Assembly: GCA_001915025.1 (NCBI GenBank)
Contig: MNDR01000083.1
Coordinates: forward strand, 1-64,000
DNA length: 64,000 nucleotides
From: Gemmatimonadetes bacterium 13_2_20CM_2_65_7
GTDB lineage: Bacteria > Gemmatimonadota > Gemmatimonadetes > Gemmatimonadales > GWC2-71-9
Direction of reading: 5' to 3'
The notes beneath the pieces were generated by a model. The model saw only the letters and a program-made list of their open reading frames with translations. It was not told the origin of the DNA and searched no databases. Positions 55,823 to 64,000 of the stretch are shown piece after piece (position 1 is the stretch's first letter; the number at the start of each line of letters is the position of its first letter). The translations under genes were made by a program, and so were the position numbers.

Positions 55823-56478
55823 ACCGTCGAGCTCGGACACAACCGGTTGAGCACGCACTCCGCGCATCGTGGCCGGCGCGCGATGCAGACCTGACGCCCG
55901 TGCTGGATCAACGTGTGCGAGAACCACGTCCAGTCTTCTCGCGGCACAATGTCCATCAGCTCCTGCTCGATCTTCACCGGATCGTCCTGGCGACGCAGCT
56001 TGAGCAGCCCTGTGAGACGCTGGACGTGGGTGTCCACCACGATTCCTTCATTCTTCTTGAACCAGGTGCCCAGGATCACGTTTGCCGTCTTGCGCCCCAC
56101 CCCCGGGAGCGCGGTCAGCTCTTCCATTGTCTGCGGCACTTCGCCCCCATGCCGCTCCACCAGCGCCTGCGCCATTCCGATGATCGATTTGGTCTTGTTG
56201 CGGAAGAACCCCGTGGACTGGATCTCCTGCTCGAGGACTTTTGGATCGGCGGCGGCATAATCGGCGGCGGTGCGGTACTTCGCGAACAGCTGCGGCGTGA
56301 CCAGGTTGACCCGGGCGTCGGTGCACTGCGCTGACAGGATCGTCGCCACCACGAGCTCCAACGCGCTCGTGTGATGCAATGCGCAGCTGGCGTCCGGGTA
56401 CTCCCGCTTCAGACGGGCGATGATTTTCTTCGCCCGCGCCTTGCGTTCGAGGGCTCCCGCGGCTGCTTTCGTCTTCAT
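55819..56478 (-). CDS. nth: Endonuclease III (DNA glycosylase/AP lyase)
   Basis: 219 residues. Helix-hairpin-helix with catalytic K130 ([14 protein letters not shown]), catalytic D149 (VVDTHVQRL) and a [4Fe-4S] cluster from C198, C205, C208 and C214. The enzyme removes oxidised pyrimidines and nicks abasic sites in base excision repair. The ATG overlaps the preceding gene's stop codon (ATGA), so it is translated within the accessory run rather than alone. Confidence 0.96.
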   Translation of the reverse strand: MKTKAAAGALERKARAKKIIARLKREYPDASCALHHTSALELVVATILSAQCTDARVNLVTPQLFAKYRTAADYAAADPKVLEQEIQSTGFFRNKTKSIIGMAQALVERHGGEVPQTMEELTALPGVGRKTANVILGTWFKKNEGIVVDTHVQRLTGLLKLRRQDDPVKIEQELMDIVPREDWTWFSHTLIQHGRQVCIARRPRCAECVLNRLCPSSTV

Positions 56479-57161
56479 GGGGATGCGGCGGAATCTAGCA
56501 GCGTCAGGAGCCGGCTGGTGAGCAGGAGCAGCTCGCCGGGATTGGCGACCGAATACAGTCCGGCCGCGGTCCCACCGGTCAGCATCGGACCGAACGCTGC
56601 GGTGCCATCCTCGCGCGCCGCGGCAACCTCGATCTCTCCGCCTGATGCGTCGTCGGCATCGGCATGGCCTTGCAATCCAACCGCGCTGAACCCCGGTCGA
56701 TCCGGTCGCAGACCAAAGATGCCAAGTACGGCGATCTCTCCAGGCACGGCCGTTCCGCTCACAAACATCCCATCGAGCGGCTCCGCCGGTGCGTCGGCGT
56801 TCGGCGACCCCCAGACGCGCAACTCGGGCAGTTGCAGATATAGAGAAGACCGCCGCAGGTCTGATGCGATGCGCTTATTCGTGATCGCGCTGCGCAGCGC
56901 CCGCTCACTCACCTGATAGACCCAGCTGCCGCCCGCCCAGTGCAAATACGCATGATGAAGCAAGAGGACGTGCGCCTCCAGCGCATCTGCGCCCGCCGCG
57001 TCGGGGACGATGCTCCGCAGCAATCGACCCACGGGCTCGAGCAACACGAAGCGGTCGCGCTGCATCGGATCCACGTCATTCTGCCGCAGTGCCTCTGCGA
57101 TCAACGGAAACTGCTCGGCGGCGAGCTCCGCAAAGACGAGGTCGAACGGCGTGGCTCTCAT
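56475..57161 (-). CDS. Hypothetical protein, unknown function
   Basis: 228 residues from the ATG at 57161, overlapping the hydrolase stop (ATGA). It is soluble and helical at the N-terminus ([40 protein letters not shown]), and beta-rich after residue 120. No family is recognised. It lies between the alpha/beta hydrolase and endonuclease III genes with ATGA overlaps on both sides. Confidence 0.6.
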   Translation of the reverse strand: MRATPFDLVFAELAAEQFPLIAEALRQNDVDPMQRDRFVLLEPVGRLLRSIVPDAAGADALEAHVLLLHHAYLHWAGGSWVYQVSERALRSAITNKRIASDLRRSSLYLQLPELRVWGSPNADAPAEPLDGMFVSGTAVPGEIAVLGIFGLRPDRPGFSAVGLQGHADADDASGGEIEVAAAREDGTAAFGPMLTGGTAAGLYSVANPGELLLLTSRLLTLLDSAASP

Positions 57162-58015
57162 GATGAAGGCAGAAACTCGTCGAGGGCCCGAACGAATTCC
57201 TGGGTCGCTTCCACATGTGGGCAATGCCCGACGGGAAGCTCGATCAGGCTGGCGCGCAGCAGGCCGGCGAGCTCTCGCGAGCCCGCGATCGGAATTGGAT
57301 CGAATGTGCCGTGGATGACACGAGATGCGGGAAGGGGGATGCGGGATGCGAGCTCACGGAGCTGCGGCCGCAGATCGTACTCACCCAGGCTCTTCCACAC
57401 GGCATCCTGCGTGCGAGCCGTGACGCGAAATGGCGTGAGTTTGCGGGCGTCGTGGAAGTCACGAAAATACCCGGCCACCGAAAGCTCGAAGGCGCGACGC
57501 TGGTATGCGGCTGGATCCCGCTCCCGCAGACCGCTCGCGCGCAGGTCGTCCCGTTCGCGCTGGATCTCGGGAGCGGACATGCGGCGGGCGAATTCCGCTT
57601 CGAACTCGCGGCGGTACGCGACGGTGATCGAGGCGGGCGACACGAGCGTGAGACGTTCGACGTGCGCCGAGTGCTCGAGCAGGTAGAGCACCGCGAGCAG
57701 CCCGCCCCAGGAATAGCCGCAGATGGTCAGCCGTTCGATTCCGAGGATCGCGCGCAACGCCTCGAGGTCGGCGACATGCTCGCGCCAGCCGACAGGCGTG
57801 TCGCGGGACACGGGTGATTGGCCGCCGCCGCGCTGGTCGTAATAGAACAGCTCCCGCCGGTTCGCCAAGAGGTCGTACTGGGGCAGCAAATAGTCATGGT
57901 GTGCGCCGGGCCCGCCGTGCAGAACGACCACGAGGGGTCCAGAGCCGCCCCCGCCCCCCCCGCCCCCCCCGACGCGGCGCGTGAAGAGCCGAACGCCGTT
58001 TACTTCAACGAACAC
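57158..58015 (-). CDS. Proline iminopeptidase-like alpha/beta hydrolase with slippable polyglycine
   Basis: 285 residues. Motifs are VVLHGGPGAHHDYLLPQ (oxyanion HGGPG), the YYDQRGGGQS strand, nucleophile Ser in CGYSWGGLLA, acid HGTFDPIPI and base VGHCPHV. This is the proline iminopeptidase branch (S33), which frees N-terminal proline. Residues 17-25 are a run of Gly encoded by C5-G-C8-G-C8 (57948-57970). A slip there would shift the frame at the start of the protein. A four-unit heptamer array (57325-57352) encodes SRIPLPASRV near the acid residue. Confidence 0.9.
   Translation of the reverse strand: MFVEVNGVRLFTRRVGGGGGGGGGSGPLVVVLHGGPGAHHDYLLPQYDLLANRRELFYYDQRGGGQSPVSRDTPVGWREHVADLEALRAILGIERLTICGYSWGGLLAVLYLLEHSAHVERLTLVSPASITVAYRREFEAEFARRMSAPEIQRERDDLRASGLRERDPAAYQRRAFELSVAGYFRDFHDARKLTPFRVTARTQDAVWKSLGEYDLRPQLRELASRIPLPASRVIHGTFDPIPIAGSRELAGLLRASLIELPVGHCPHVEATQEFVRALDEFLPSS
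57325..57352 (+). repeat. Four-unit heptamer array inside the alpha/beta hydrolase gene
   Basis: Units are GATGCGG, GAAGGGG, GATGCGG and GATGCGA on the plus strand. On the coding strand it yields a short loop just before the catalytic acid strand. It has the same four-unit form as the arrays at 4357, 7403, 31703 and 37837. Confidence 0.6.
57948..57970. repeat. Paired C8 homopolymer tracts in the hydrolase gene
   Basis: C5, then G, C8 (57954-57961), G and C8 (57963-57970) on the plus strand. The gene reads it as consecutive Gly codons at residues 17-25. Such tracts often change length in replication, so this may be an on/off switch or an assembly weak point. Confidence 0.6.
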
Positions 58016-58026
58016 GGAGGGAGGAA

Positions 58027-58473
58027 CTAGAGGAGCACCGCGAGGGCGTCGGCGACCGTTTTCACATCAGCGTGTTCGCGCTCGCCAAATCCGTCGCGCA
58101 CGTCGGAATCGATGTCGATCTGGCCGAGGATGTGGTCGCCGCGGCGGATCAGCACCACCAACTCCGACTTCGTGAACGCGTTGCACGCGAGATAATTGCC
58201 GACTGCGGTGACGTCTGGAATGTTCTGGTCGGCCTTCTCAGCCACGGCTGTCCCGCACACGCCGGCGCCAACGGGAATGCGGACGTGCTCGGTGTCGCGG
58301 CCGGCGTGCGCTTCGAGAATGAGCTCGCCGTCGTGCAGCATGTACGCGTAGACGGACGTGTAGGGCGGGCCCCACGATTGGATGCGGTCGCAGGCCATTT
58401 GCAGCAGGGCTTGGCGGCTCGCATCGTGCAAATGTGCCGCTCGCAATGCGCGGACGACGCCTGCGGTTGCCAT
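58027..58473 (-). CDS. GAF-domain protein, free methionine-R-sulfoxide reductase-like
   Basis: 148 residues, a single GAF domain. The stretches RIPVGAGVCGTAVAEKADQN, YLACNAFTKSELVV and DHILGQIDIDSDVRDGF match the free methionine-(R)-sulfoxide reductase (fRMsr) family. Cysteines in GVCG and YLACN correspond to two of its three conserved cysteines; the middle one is not seen. Reduction of free Met sulfoxide is possible, but activity is unproven. A TAAAGT box lies eight bases before its ATG. Confidence 0.8.
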   Translation of the reverse strand: MATAGVVRALRAAHLHDASRQALLQMACDRIQSWGPPYTSVYAYMLHDGELILEAHAGRDTEHVRIPVGAGVCGTAVAEKADQNIPDVTAVGNYLACNAFTKSELVVLIRRGDHILGQIDIDSDVRDGFGEREHADVKTVADALAVLL

Positions 58474-58481
58474 GATGGTTT

Positions 58482-58520
58482 ACTTTAGCCGCGACGACGA
58501 GACACCGGAAGCGTTAAATT
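58482..58520. promoter_or_regulatory. Divergent -10-like boxes between GAF and HEAT-repeat genes
   Basis: Minus strand: TAAAGT (58487-58482) is eight bases from the GAF ATG at 58473. Plus strand: TAAATT (58515-58520) is ten bases from the ATG at 58531. Neither gene has a ribosome site in its short leader. The second box also argues against the TTG at 58519 as the start of the HEAT gene. Confidence 0.45.
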
Positions 58521-58530
58521 GACCGTCCCC

Positions 58531-60054
58531 ATGACCAGCCCGCAGGAATTCGCGCTGCTCTTTGCGCGCACGCTCGACCTGTTTCGCGACCCGGGCGCGA
58601 AGGACGAACAGAAGGCGCGGTTTCGCGCATTGGTGGTGCTCGTCAAGGCGGAAGCCGCGACGATCGCGGCGCAGGACGGCCGGCTGATCGTCAATGGGAC
58701 GATGCTGCCGCCCCCCGAACCCGGAACCCCCGAGGACTCGCTGCTGCAGCGGCTGGAATTCCACGCGGTGAAGGCGATCTCGATCCCCGCCGATCCTCCG
58801 CTCAGCGAAATGTTCGAGCTGCTGAAAGTCCTTGCCGAGCAACCGGGCGAGGAAGACATCGCGACGCGGCTGCGCGGCAGCGGCACCACGCGCATCGGGA
58901 TCGAGATACAGCGTTTCGTGATTGAGGCCACCGTGCCAGTGACGACGGCTCCGAAGCTGGCTTCCCCGGCCCCCCCGGCCCAGCCGGCCCCCTCCGACCC
59001 CGACGTTCCGCCGATCGTTCAGGAAACGTTGATGCACGGAACAGCGTTTTCTCCCGCCGCGGCGGCGACGCGCCCGTCGGCGGAGCTGCTGGCAGAGCTG
59101 CTCGAACGACCATCGGGACCACACGCCGGCGATCTGCTCGCCGTGCTCGGCAGGCAGCTCGAGACCGCCATGAAGATGCACCGCATGGGGCAGTCGCTGG
59201 CGATTATCGTCGGCGTCGTGCGAGCGGAACAGCAGGTGACCGATGCGACGCGGCGCCGCCAGTACTCGATCGCATTGAAGCGGATGTACAGCAAGGCGCT
59301 GCTCGAGGCGGTGGCGGAGGTCGCCAATATCCCGGGCCATCGCGACGACGCGCTGCTCGTACTGCGACGAGCTGGTGAGGACGGCGTGGAGGTCCTGCTG
59401 GATTTGCTCGCGGCCGCTCCGACCATCGACGAGCGGCGCGGCATTTTCATGGCGCTGACCGGCATGAAGGAGGGCACTGACCAGCTCGTGCACATGCTCG
59501 GCCACCACCAATGGTTTGTGGTGCGCAACGTGGCGGAGCTAGCGGGAGAGCTTGGTCTCGACGAAGCGGTCCCGGCGCTTGCGCAGCAGCTGGATCACGA
59601 CGATGAAAGGGTTCGCAAGGCGGTTGCGCTGGCACTCGCCAAGATCGGCTCGAGCGGCGCTGCCGAGCCATTGCGGCGCGCATTGCGCGACAAGTCACCG
59701 GAGGTGCGGATCCAGGCGGCGCTGGGCGTCGGCGGCCGGAAATCGAGCGCGCTCGCGATGCCACTCGTGGTGGCAATGGAAGAAGAGGAGGATGAACGGG
59801 TCGAGCGCGAGTTGATTCTGGCGTTGGGCCGCATCGGCAGTCCTGCGGCGGTTCAGGCGCTCATCAAGTTCGCCCAACCGGGCGGACGCCTGTTCGGCCG
59901 GCAGCCCGCGGGCCTGCGCGCGATCGCAATCGAAGCACTGCGCCTCGCCGCGACACCGGCGGCGGTCGGAACGCTCGAAGGTCTGACCGATGACGGCGAC
60001 AAGCAGGTGCGAGCAGCCGCCCAGTCGGCTCTCGCCGATTTGAAGCGGAAATAA
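58531..60054 (+). CDS. HEAT-repeat protein
   Basis: 507 residues. The N-terminal third is helical with a proline-rich linker near residue 150-165. The C-terminal 180 residues are HEAT/PBS-lyase-like repeats (DEAVPALAQQLDHDDERVRK, SSGAAEPLRRALRDKSPEVR, GSPAAVQALIKFAQPGG, ATPAAVGTLEGLTDDGDKQV). Such repeats form a curved surface for protein contacts. No enzyme motif is seen. The start at 58531 is preferred for reasons given with the promoter entry. Confidence 0.8.
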   Translation: MTSPQEFALLFARTLDLFRDPGAKDEQKARFRALVVLVKAEAATIAAQDGRLIVNGTMLPPPEPGTPEDSLLQRLEFHAVKAISIPADPPLSEMFELLKVLAEQPGEEDIATRLRGSGTTRIGIEIQRFVIEATVPVTTAPKLASPAPPAQPAPSDPDVPPIVQETLMHGTAFSPAAAATRPSAELLAELLERPSGPHAGDLLAVLGRQLETAMKMHRMGQSLAIIVGVVRAEQQVTDATRRRQYSIALKRMYSKALLEAVAEVANIPGHRDDALLVLRRAGEDGVEVLLDLLAAAPTIDERRGIFMALTGMKEGTDQLVHMLGHHQWFVVRNVAELAGELGLDEAVPALAQQLDHDDERVRKAVALALAKIGSSGAAEPLRRALRDKSPEVRIQAALGVGGRKSSALAMPLVVAMEEEEDERVERELILALGRIGSPAAVQALIKFAQPGGRLFGRQPAGLRAIAIEALRLAATPAAVGTLEGLTDDGDKQVRAAAQSALADLKRK

Positions 60055-60253
60055 GGCTCGCAGAACGCCACAAAAGCTGCATAACGCAACGTCAAATAAT
60101 CCTACGGCAGCACAGGCGATTTCTGCACCGTTTTTCCATCGTATCGCACGCTCCACCAACCACTTATACGTCGAGCGCAGGTTGTGGGTGCGCTTCTTGC
60201 CCCTGTTGGCGGTGCTGTTTCAGTGAGCCACAAACTTTGGTCAGGAGACCAGG

Positions 60254-60508
60254 ATGCGCGTCCCACTGATAGTACTGGCCCTCGTCGCCATGCCGATTGC
60301 GGCTGGTGTCGCGCAGGGCAACGATAAAAACAAGTGCAAAGGCAGTAACCCAACTGCGATGGCGAATGCGCACAATCCGCCGCCGGGACAGGTGAAGAAG
60401 GACTGTCCGGTGCCGGCGTCGCCTCCGCCACCGCCGGCCGCCTCCGCCCGCGCCGCCTCCAGCGCCGCCGCCACCTCCACCTCCGGCGCCTGCGCCGGGG
60501 ATCGATGA
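60254..60508 (+). pseudogene. N-terminal part of a frameshifted secreted Pro-rich/SdrD_B protein
   Basis: Signal peptide (MRVPLIVLALVAMPIAAGVA), then a short Cys-containing domain (DKNKCKGSNPTAMANAHNPP; KKDCPVPA) and the start of a proline-rich linker. At about 60430-60440 this frame turns into Ala/Ser/Arg filler and stops at 60508. The +1 frame takes over with a proper linker ([20 protein letters not shown]). Removing one base in CCGCCGGCCG would join it to the C-terminal part at 60519. A sequencing error, a real mutation or programmed slippage are all possible. Confidence 0.65.
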
Positions 60509-60518
60509 GGTCCACGGG

Positions 60519-60842
60519 ATGGTGTGGGAGGATATCGATGGCAACGGCAGCCGCGATCCGTTCGCCGGTGAAATGGGCCTGATGGGCTGGGACGTTCAGT
60601 TGCTGGACGCGAGCGGCCTGCTGCTGGCCACGCAGACGACCGACGCGTCAGGTAACTATGTGTTCGCGGGGCTTTCGGCAGGCACGTACAGCACGTGCGT
60701 CGTCCCCCAGAGCACCTACACCCAGACGTTTCCGACCAGTGGGACGGGTTGTGGTGGGCTAGGGTATTCGTTCACGATTCTGCCCAGCTCGTTCGCCACC
60801 TGGGTGACGAACATCGACTTCGGTGAGATGTTGAAGCCGTAA
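60519..60842 (+). CDS. C-terminal SdrD_B/Cna-B-like domain of the frameshifted secreted protein
   Basis: 107 residues from the first ATG in the new frame; in the restored reading the domain starts near GIDEVHGMVWEDIDGNGSRD. This matches SdrD_B/Cna-B-type beta-sandwich domains, with the calcium-loop-like DIDGNGSRDP and the repeat NYVFAGLSAGTYSTCVV. The joined protein would be about 195 residues: signal, Cys segment, Pro-rich stalk and one adhesive-like domain, likely surface-exposed. It is followed by a strong terminator. Confidence 0.7.
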   Translation: MVWEDIDGNGSRDPFAGEMGLMGWDVQLLDASGLLLATQTTDASGNYVFAGLSAGTYSTCVVPQSTYTQTFPTSGTGCGGLGYSFTILPSSFATWVTNIDFGEMLKP

Positions 60843-60866
60843 CGAGTAACAACTCCTGACCAACCG

Positions 60867-60899
60867 GGCCCCGGCGACTTTCGCCGGGGCCTTTTTTTT
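60867..60899 (+). terminator. Rho-independent terminator
   Basis: Perfect 11-bp stem, GGCCCCGGCGA with TCGCCGGGGCC, loop CTT, then eight T (60892-60899). It ends the plus-strand transcript of the Pro-rich/SdrD_B gene. The opposite direction lacks a T-run, so it does not serve the M42 gene. Confidence 0.92.
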
Positions 60900-60901
60900 G
60901 A

Positions 60902-61972
60902 TTATTGCGGAATGAAGTCGATGCCTGGCTCGAGCCGGCGGGCGAACGCGGCGAGCAGCTCCGCCGCGCGATCGAGGTCCTGCAACGCCACCATCTCGTT
61001 GGGGCTGTGCATGTAGCGGTTGGGCACGCTCACGAGGCCGGTCGGGATACCCCGCATCGCGTTATAAATGGCGTCGGCGTCCGTCCCCGTTTCCCGCGGG
61101 GCCGCCTGGATGGTGTAGGGCAGCTTTGCCTGCACCGCGCATTCGACCAGCAAGTCGAAGACGAGGGGACTGACCGACGAGCCACGCGTCAGGACGACGC
61201 CGCCGCCGAGCTTGTGATCGCCGGAGTGTTTCTTGTCGGCGCCGGGGTAGTCGGTTGCGTGCGTGACGTCGATGACGAGCGCCACGTCCGGCTCGATTCC
61301 GATCGCGCTGGTTCGCGCGCCGCTCCCGGTCCAGGCGATTTCCTCGCGCGTGGAGGCGACCGCAAACACCGCGGCGTGCTTGGGACGCTGGGACGCGAGC
61401 CGCCGTAACGCTTCGGCGGCCACGAAGGCGCCGATGCGGTTGTCGAGACTGCGCGATACGATCCGGTTGTTGGGGTACTCCTCCACGCGGCTGTCGATTA
61501 CACCGGCGTCGCCGATACGAATTCTCGAGGCGGCCTCGTCCCGATTGGCGGCGCCGATGTCGATCCACAAGTCGATCACCTTGGTGACGCGATCGAGATC
61601 TTCCTTCTTCAGATGGTGAATGGCTTTCTTGCCGACGACTCCATGCACCGGTCCCTCGCGACCCAACAGCAAGACGCGCTGTCCGACCAGCACCTGCGAG
61701 TCCCAGCCGCCGATGCCGCTGAAGTAGAGAAACCCCTCCTCATCGATGTGCGTGATCTGGACGCCGATCTCGTCGATGTGGCCGGCGAACATGAGCCGCG
61801 GCTTCCCTTTGGGATTGACCGCCGCCACGGAGTTGCCATGCACATCGGCGCGTACGTCGTCCGCGAAGGTCGCGACTTCGTCGCGCCACAGGCGTGCAGG
61901 AGCCCGCTCGAACCCCGACGGGCCCGGCGTGTCGAGGAGCTGCTTCAGGAATCCGACCGTCGGTAGCGTCAT
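60902..61972 (-). CDS. M42 family glutamyl aminopeptidase/FrvX-like metallopeptidase
   Basis: 356 residues, cytoplasmic. Zinc ligands and catalytic residues are H65 and D67 (FAGHIDEIG), D177 (SRSLDNRIG), E210/E211 (STREEIAW), D235 (VIDVTHATD) and the late His in RYMHSPNEM. The PDZ-like insertion domain lies at about 75-165. M42 enzymes form large tetrahedral assemblies that trim peptides. It probably works on peptides taken up by the OPT transporter encoded just upstream on the same strand. Confidence 0.93.
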   Translation of the reverse strand: MTLPTVGFLKQLLDTPGPSGFERAPARLWRDEVATFADDVRADVHGNSVAAVNPKGKPRLMFAGHIDEIGVQITHIDEEGFLYFSGIGGWDSQVLVGQRVLLLGREGPVHGVVGKKAIHHLKKEDLDRVTKVIDLWIDIGAANRDEAASRIRIGDAGVIDSRVEEYPNNRIVSRSLDNRIGAFVAAEALRRLASQRPKHAAVFAVASTREEIAWTGSGARTSAIGIEPDVALVIDVTHATDYPGADKKHSGDHKLGGGVVLTRGSSVSPLVFDLLVECAVQAKLPYTIQAAPRETGTDADAIYNAMRGIPTGLVSVPNRYMHSPNEMVALQDLDRAAELLAAFARRLEPGIDFIPQ

Positions 61973-61999
61973 ACTGTCGTTATGATGTCTCGATAGTGT

Positions 62000-64000
62000 T
62001 TATTGCCTGCGGAATCCAACCCGATAGAGCAGGGTGCCAAGAATCGCGAACATGACGAGCGCGACGATCGCCGAAGTCGCGAAGCCTCCGAGCGCGTGAT
62101 AGAGCTGCACAGAGTCGGCCAACCAATCGGCGGATTTGCCGCGGGCACTGCCCCATCCCGCAATCGCTGCGACGGCAATGCCGCAGATCGCCCCACCGGC
62201 GATCAGCCCGCTCGCGAAGAGTACGCCGGGCCCCGATTCGATTTCCGCGAGCGACCGATTCGTCGACCGCACGCGGCGCTCGACCAGCCAGCGCACGACT
62301 CCGCCCGCGAACATGCCTGCCGATGTAGTGAGTGGCAGATACACGCCGACCGCCACCGGCAACGACCCCACCCCCATCAGCTCGATGGCGATCGTCAGGA
62401 AGACCCCGATCAGCACCAACGCCCACGGCAGCTTGTGAGTCAGGATGCCGTCCGTGATGAGCGCCATCAGTGTGGCTTTGGGCGAGTCGAGCCGCTTCAG
62501 GTCGTGGCCCGCATACTCATGAATGCGGCCGCCGATGCCGGGGTCGACGACGTAGCGGATCTCATGCGAGGCGGGATCGACGAGGTACTTGCCCGGCGGC
62601 ACGCCCTGAGTCTGGACGTACACGCGAATGACCTGATAGGTGTTGTTGTCGATCGAATCGGTGCCGCCGACACCGAAATGCGTCATCGTCTCGCTGTGAA
62701 CGACGACATTGCCGTCTGCGCTCTTGCCACTGGCCGGCGCGACAAAGCCGGCGCGCCGCTCCGGCACCTCGTACCGATAGGCGTTATTGAGGAATGTGAG
62801 CGTCCACCCTACGGCGAGCGCCGATCCGATGGCGCCGATGAGGATGGCGATCTGCTGACGACGCGGGGTCGCGCCCACCAGAAATCCGGTCTTGAGGTCC
62901 TGCGACGTGTTTCCGCCGTTTGCGACCGCGACCGCGATCACGCAGGCGATCGAAATCGCGCGCACGCGATCATCGATCTGCGTCCACCCGAGCAACAGGA
63001 AGATGAAAGAGATCGCGATGAGCGACGCGATCGTCATTCCGGAGATCGGGTTTGCCGAACTGCCGATCTGCCCGCAAATGCGGGACGACACCGTCGTGAA
63101 GAAGAAGCCGAACAGAATGATCAGGATACCGCCGAGGAGATTCACGCCGATCTGGGGCAGGAGCGCCAGGACGATGGCGAGCGCGATCGAGCCGAACACG
63201 GTGACGCTGATTGGCAGATCGTCGTCGGTGCGCAATTTCGCGGCGATGGCCTGGCCGACCCGGCTCGCGCGCATGTCCGCAAAGCCGGCGCGGAACGCCG
63301 CGATGATGGTCGGCATCGAGCGCGCGAGCGCGATGATCCCGGCGCTGGCTACCGCGCCCGCGCCGATATAGAAGACGAACGCGGCCCGGATCTCGCCCGC
63401 GCTCATGTCGCGGATCAGCTTGGTCGTTCCGAACATCGGCTCGGTCATGGAGCTGCCGAAGAGCTTGATCGCCGGCATCAGCACGACGTAGGCGAGACAG
63501 CCGCCGGCAAACAGGTAGCCCGCGATCCGCGGTCCAATGATGTATCCGACGCCGAGCAGCTCGGGACTCACCTCCACCCGGACTTCGGCGTTCTGATAGC
63601 CGCGCAGCACCTTGCCGGGAAGCTCCTGCCACAGCTTCAAGGCCGTCATCAAGAACTTGTAGACGAACGCGATGCCGAATGCCTGGAATACCGTCTTGGC
63701 GTGGATGCCGCCGCGCTCACCGGCGATCAGCACTTCGGCGCACGCAGTGCCCTCGGGGTAGGGCAGATTGCCGTGCTCTTTCACGATCAGGGCGCGCCGC
63801 AGCGGAATCATCATCAGCACGCCCATCAGGCCACCCGCGATGGCGAGGATCGTCACGCGCGAGATGTCGAGGTCGTAGCCCATCAACAAAATCGCGGGAA
63901 TCGTGAACACGACCCCCGCGGACACCGAATCGGCTGCCGATCCGGTCGTTTGGACGATGTTATTCTCGAGGATCGTGGAGCGGCCAAACCACCGGAAAAT
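62000..64000 (-). CDS. OPT family oligopeptide transporter (5' end beyond the window)
   Basis: The frame stays open to the window edge, giving 666 residues with the start missing. At least 14 hydrophobic helices are seen. The first visible residues, ILENNIVQTTGSAADSVSAG, followed by VVFTIPAILL, are a conserved OPT motif, as are YPEGTACAEVLIAGERGG and GNTSQDLKTGFLVGATP. A loop near residues 400-500 (ADGNVVVHSETMTHFGVGGT) is longer than usual. OPT proteins import small peptides or metal chelates with protons. The M42 peptidase downstream supports peptide use. Confidence 0.93.
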   Translation of the reverse strand: MFRWFGRSTILENNIVQTTGSAADSVSAGVVFTIPAILLMGYDLDISRVTILAIAGGLMGVLMMIPLRRALIVKEHGNLPYPEGTACAEVLIAGERGGIHAKTVFQAFGIAFVYKFLMTALKLWQELPGKVLRGYQNAEVRVEVSPELLGVGYIIGPRIAGYLFAGGCLAYVVLMPAIKLFGSSMTEPMFGTTKLIRDMSAGEIRAAFVFYIGAGAVASAGIIALARSMPTIIAAFRAGFADMRASRVGQAIAAKLRTDDDLPISVTVFGSIALAIVLALLPQIGVNLLGGILIILFGFFFTTVSSRICGQIGSSANPISGMTIASLIAISFIFLLLGWTQIDDRVRAISIACVIAVAVANGGNTSQDLKTGFLVGATPRRQQIAILIGAIGSALAVGWTLTFLNNAYRYEVPERRAGFVAPASGKSADGNVVVHSETMTHFGVGGTDSIDNNTYQVIRVYVQTQGVPPGKYLVDPASHEIRYVVDPGIGGRIHEYAGHDLKRLDSPKATLMALITDGILTHKLPWALVLIGVFLTIAIELMGVGSLPVAVGVYLPLTTSAGMFAGGVVRWLVERRVRSTNRSLAEIESGPGVLFASGLIAGGAICGIAVAAIAGWGSARGKSADWLADSVQLYHALGGFATSAIVALVMFAILGTLLYRVGFRRQ

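Noticed and set aside
58970-59010. C-rich repeat in the HEAT-repeat gene
   Set aside because: Explained by a proline/alanine linker (PAPPAQPAPSDPDVPP); no regular unit.
61381-61396. Two TGGGACGC units in the M42 gene
   Set aside because: Only two clean units; it may be a degraded relative of the four-unit arrays but is too short to call.

Overview
The window is about 64 kb of GC-rich, gene-dense bacterial chromosome. Genes are packed end to end, and start and stop codons overlap again and again as ATGA or GTGA. I see no rRNA, tRNA, CRISPR array, transposase or phage gene, and no gene-free stretch over about 200 bases. The gene set suggests an aerobic, Gram-negative-type (diderm) soil bacterium. 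It includes secreted M1, M16, S9 and M42 peptidases, a CarboxypepD_reg/TonB receptor, DUF5916 and DUF2911 proteins, a macrolide-type efflux operon, membrane-protein/wHTH pairs and cytochrome-porins. Gemmatimonadota is my best guess, by inference only because no phylogenetic marker is present. Several genes seem to have a TANNNT -10 box 6-10 nt before the start codon, so leaderless transcripts may be common.

Layout. 1-13.5 kb: a pair of M16 peptidase-like genes (the second catalytically dead), a TPR membrane protein, fabH, an S9 peptidase, an M1 peptidase, a PD40 lipoprotein coupled to a TonB-dependent receptor, then EamA and PhzF genes. 13.5-19.4 kb: uppS/DUF4173 operon, a membrane protein with a winged-helix regulator and an operator-like palindrome inside its promoter, DUF3052, a membrane PHP protein and a DinB-like relic. 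19.45-29.45 kb: a long plus-strand respiratory operon encoding an outer-membrane cytochrome-porin, a diheme cytochrome c, a cupredoxin-like protein, CuA oxidase subunits II, I, III, III and IV, two tiny ORFs, a second cupredoxin-like protein and a Cache-HAMP-Ser/Thr kinase. Together these could carry electrons from outside the cell to O2. 29.45-31.06 kb (minus): cytochrome b, a YedY/MsrP-like molybdoenzyme and a methionine-rich lipoprotein, which resembles a periplasmic hypochlorite/oxidant scavenging system. 31.1-33.9 kb: a lipoprotein, an amidohydrolase and a second cytochrome c fused to a probable beta-barrel. 33.9-37.8 kb: an MCP and a DUF5916 protein.

37.9-44.1 kb (minus): ECF sigma factor, probable anti-sigma factor, Spy-like protein, TolC, MacB-type ATPase, MacA-type adaptor and FtsX permease form one efflux/stress operon. 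44.2-49.6 kb: cardiolipin synthase-like, HD hydrolase, asparagine synthetase and GT39 genes. 49.6-58.5 kb: a coupled run of housekeeping and accessory genes (DUF6941, DUF2911, cyclophilin, aldo/keto reductase, DUF255 thioredoxin, M20 amidohydrolase, endonuclease III, alpha/beta hydrolase, GAF). 58.5-64 kb: a HEAT-repeat protein, a frameshifted secreted SdrD_B-like protein with a strong terminator, an M42 aminopeptidase and an OPT transporter running off the edge.

The most unusual signals are: (i) short four-unit arrays of 7- or 8-bp repeats scattered in non-conserved parts of genes and as facing pairs; (ii) the cytochrome-porin to oxidase chain, whose subunit I lacks the K-channel lysine; (iii) the methionine-rich protein next to an MsrP-like enzyme, driven by a 21-bp divergent promoter; (iv) repeated C8/C9 tracts inside coding regions.
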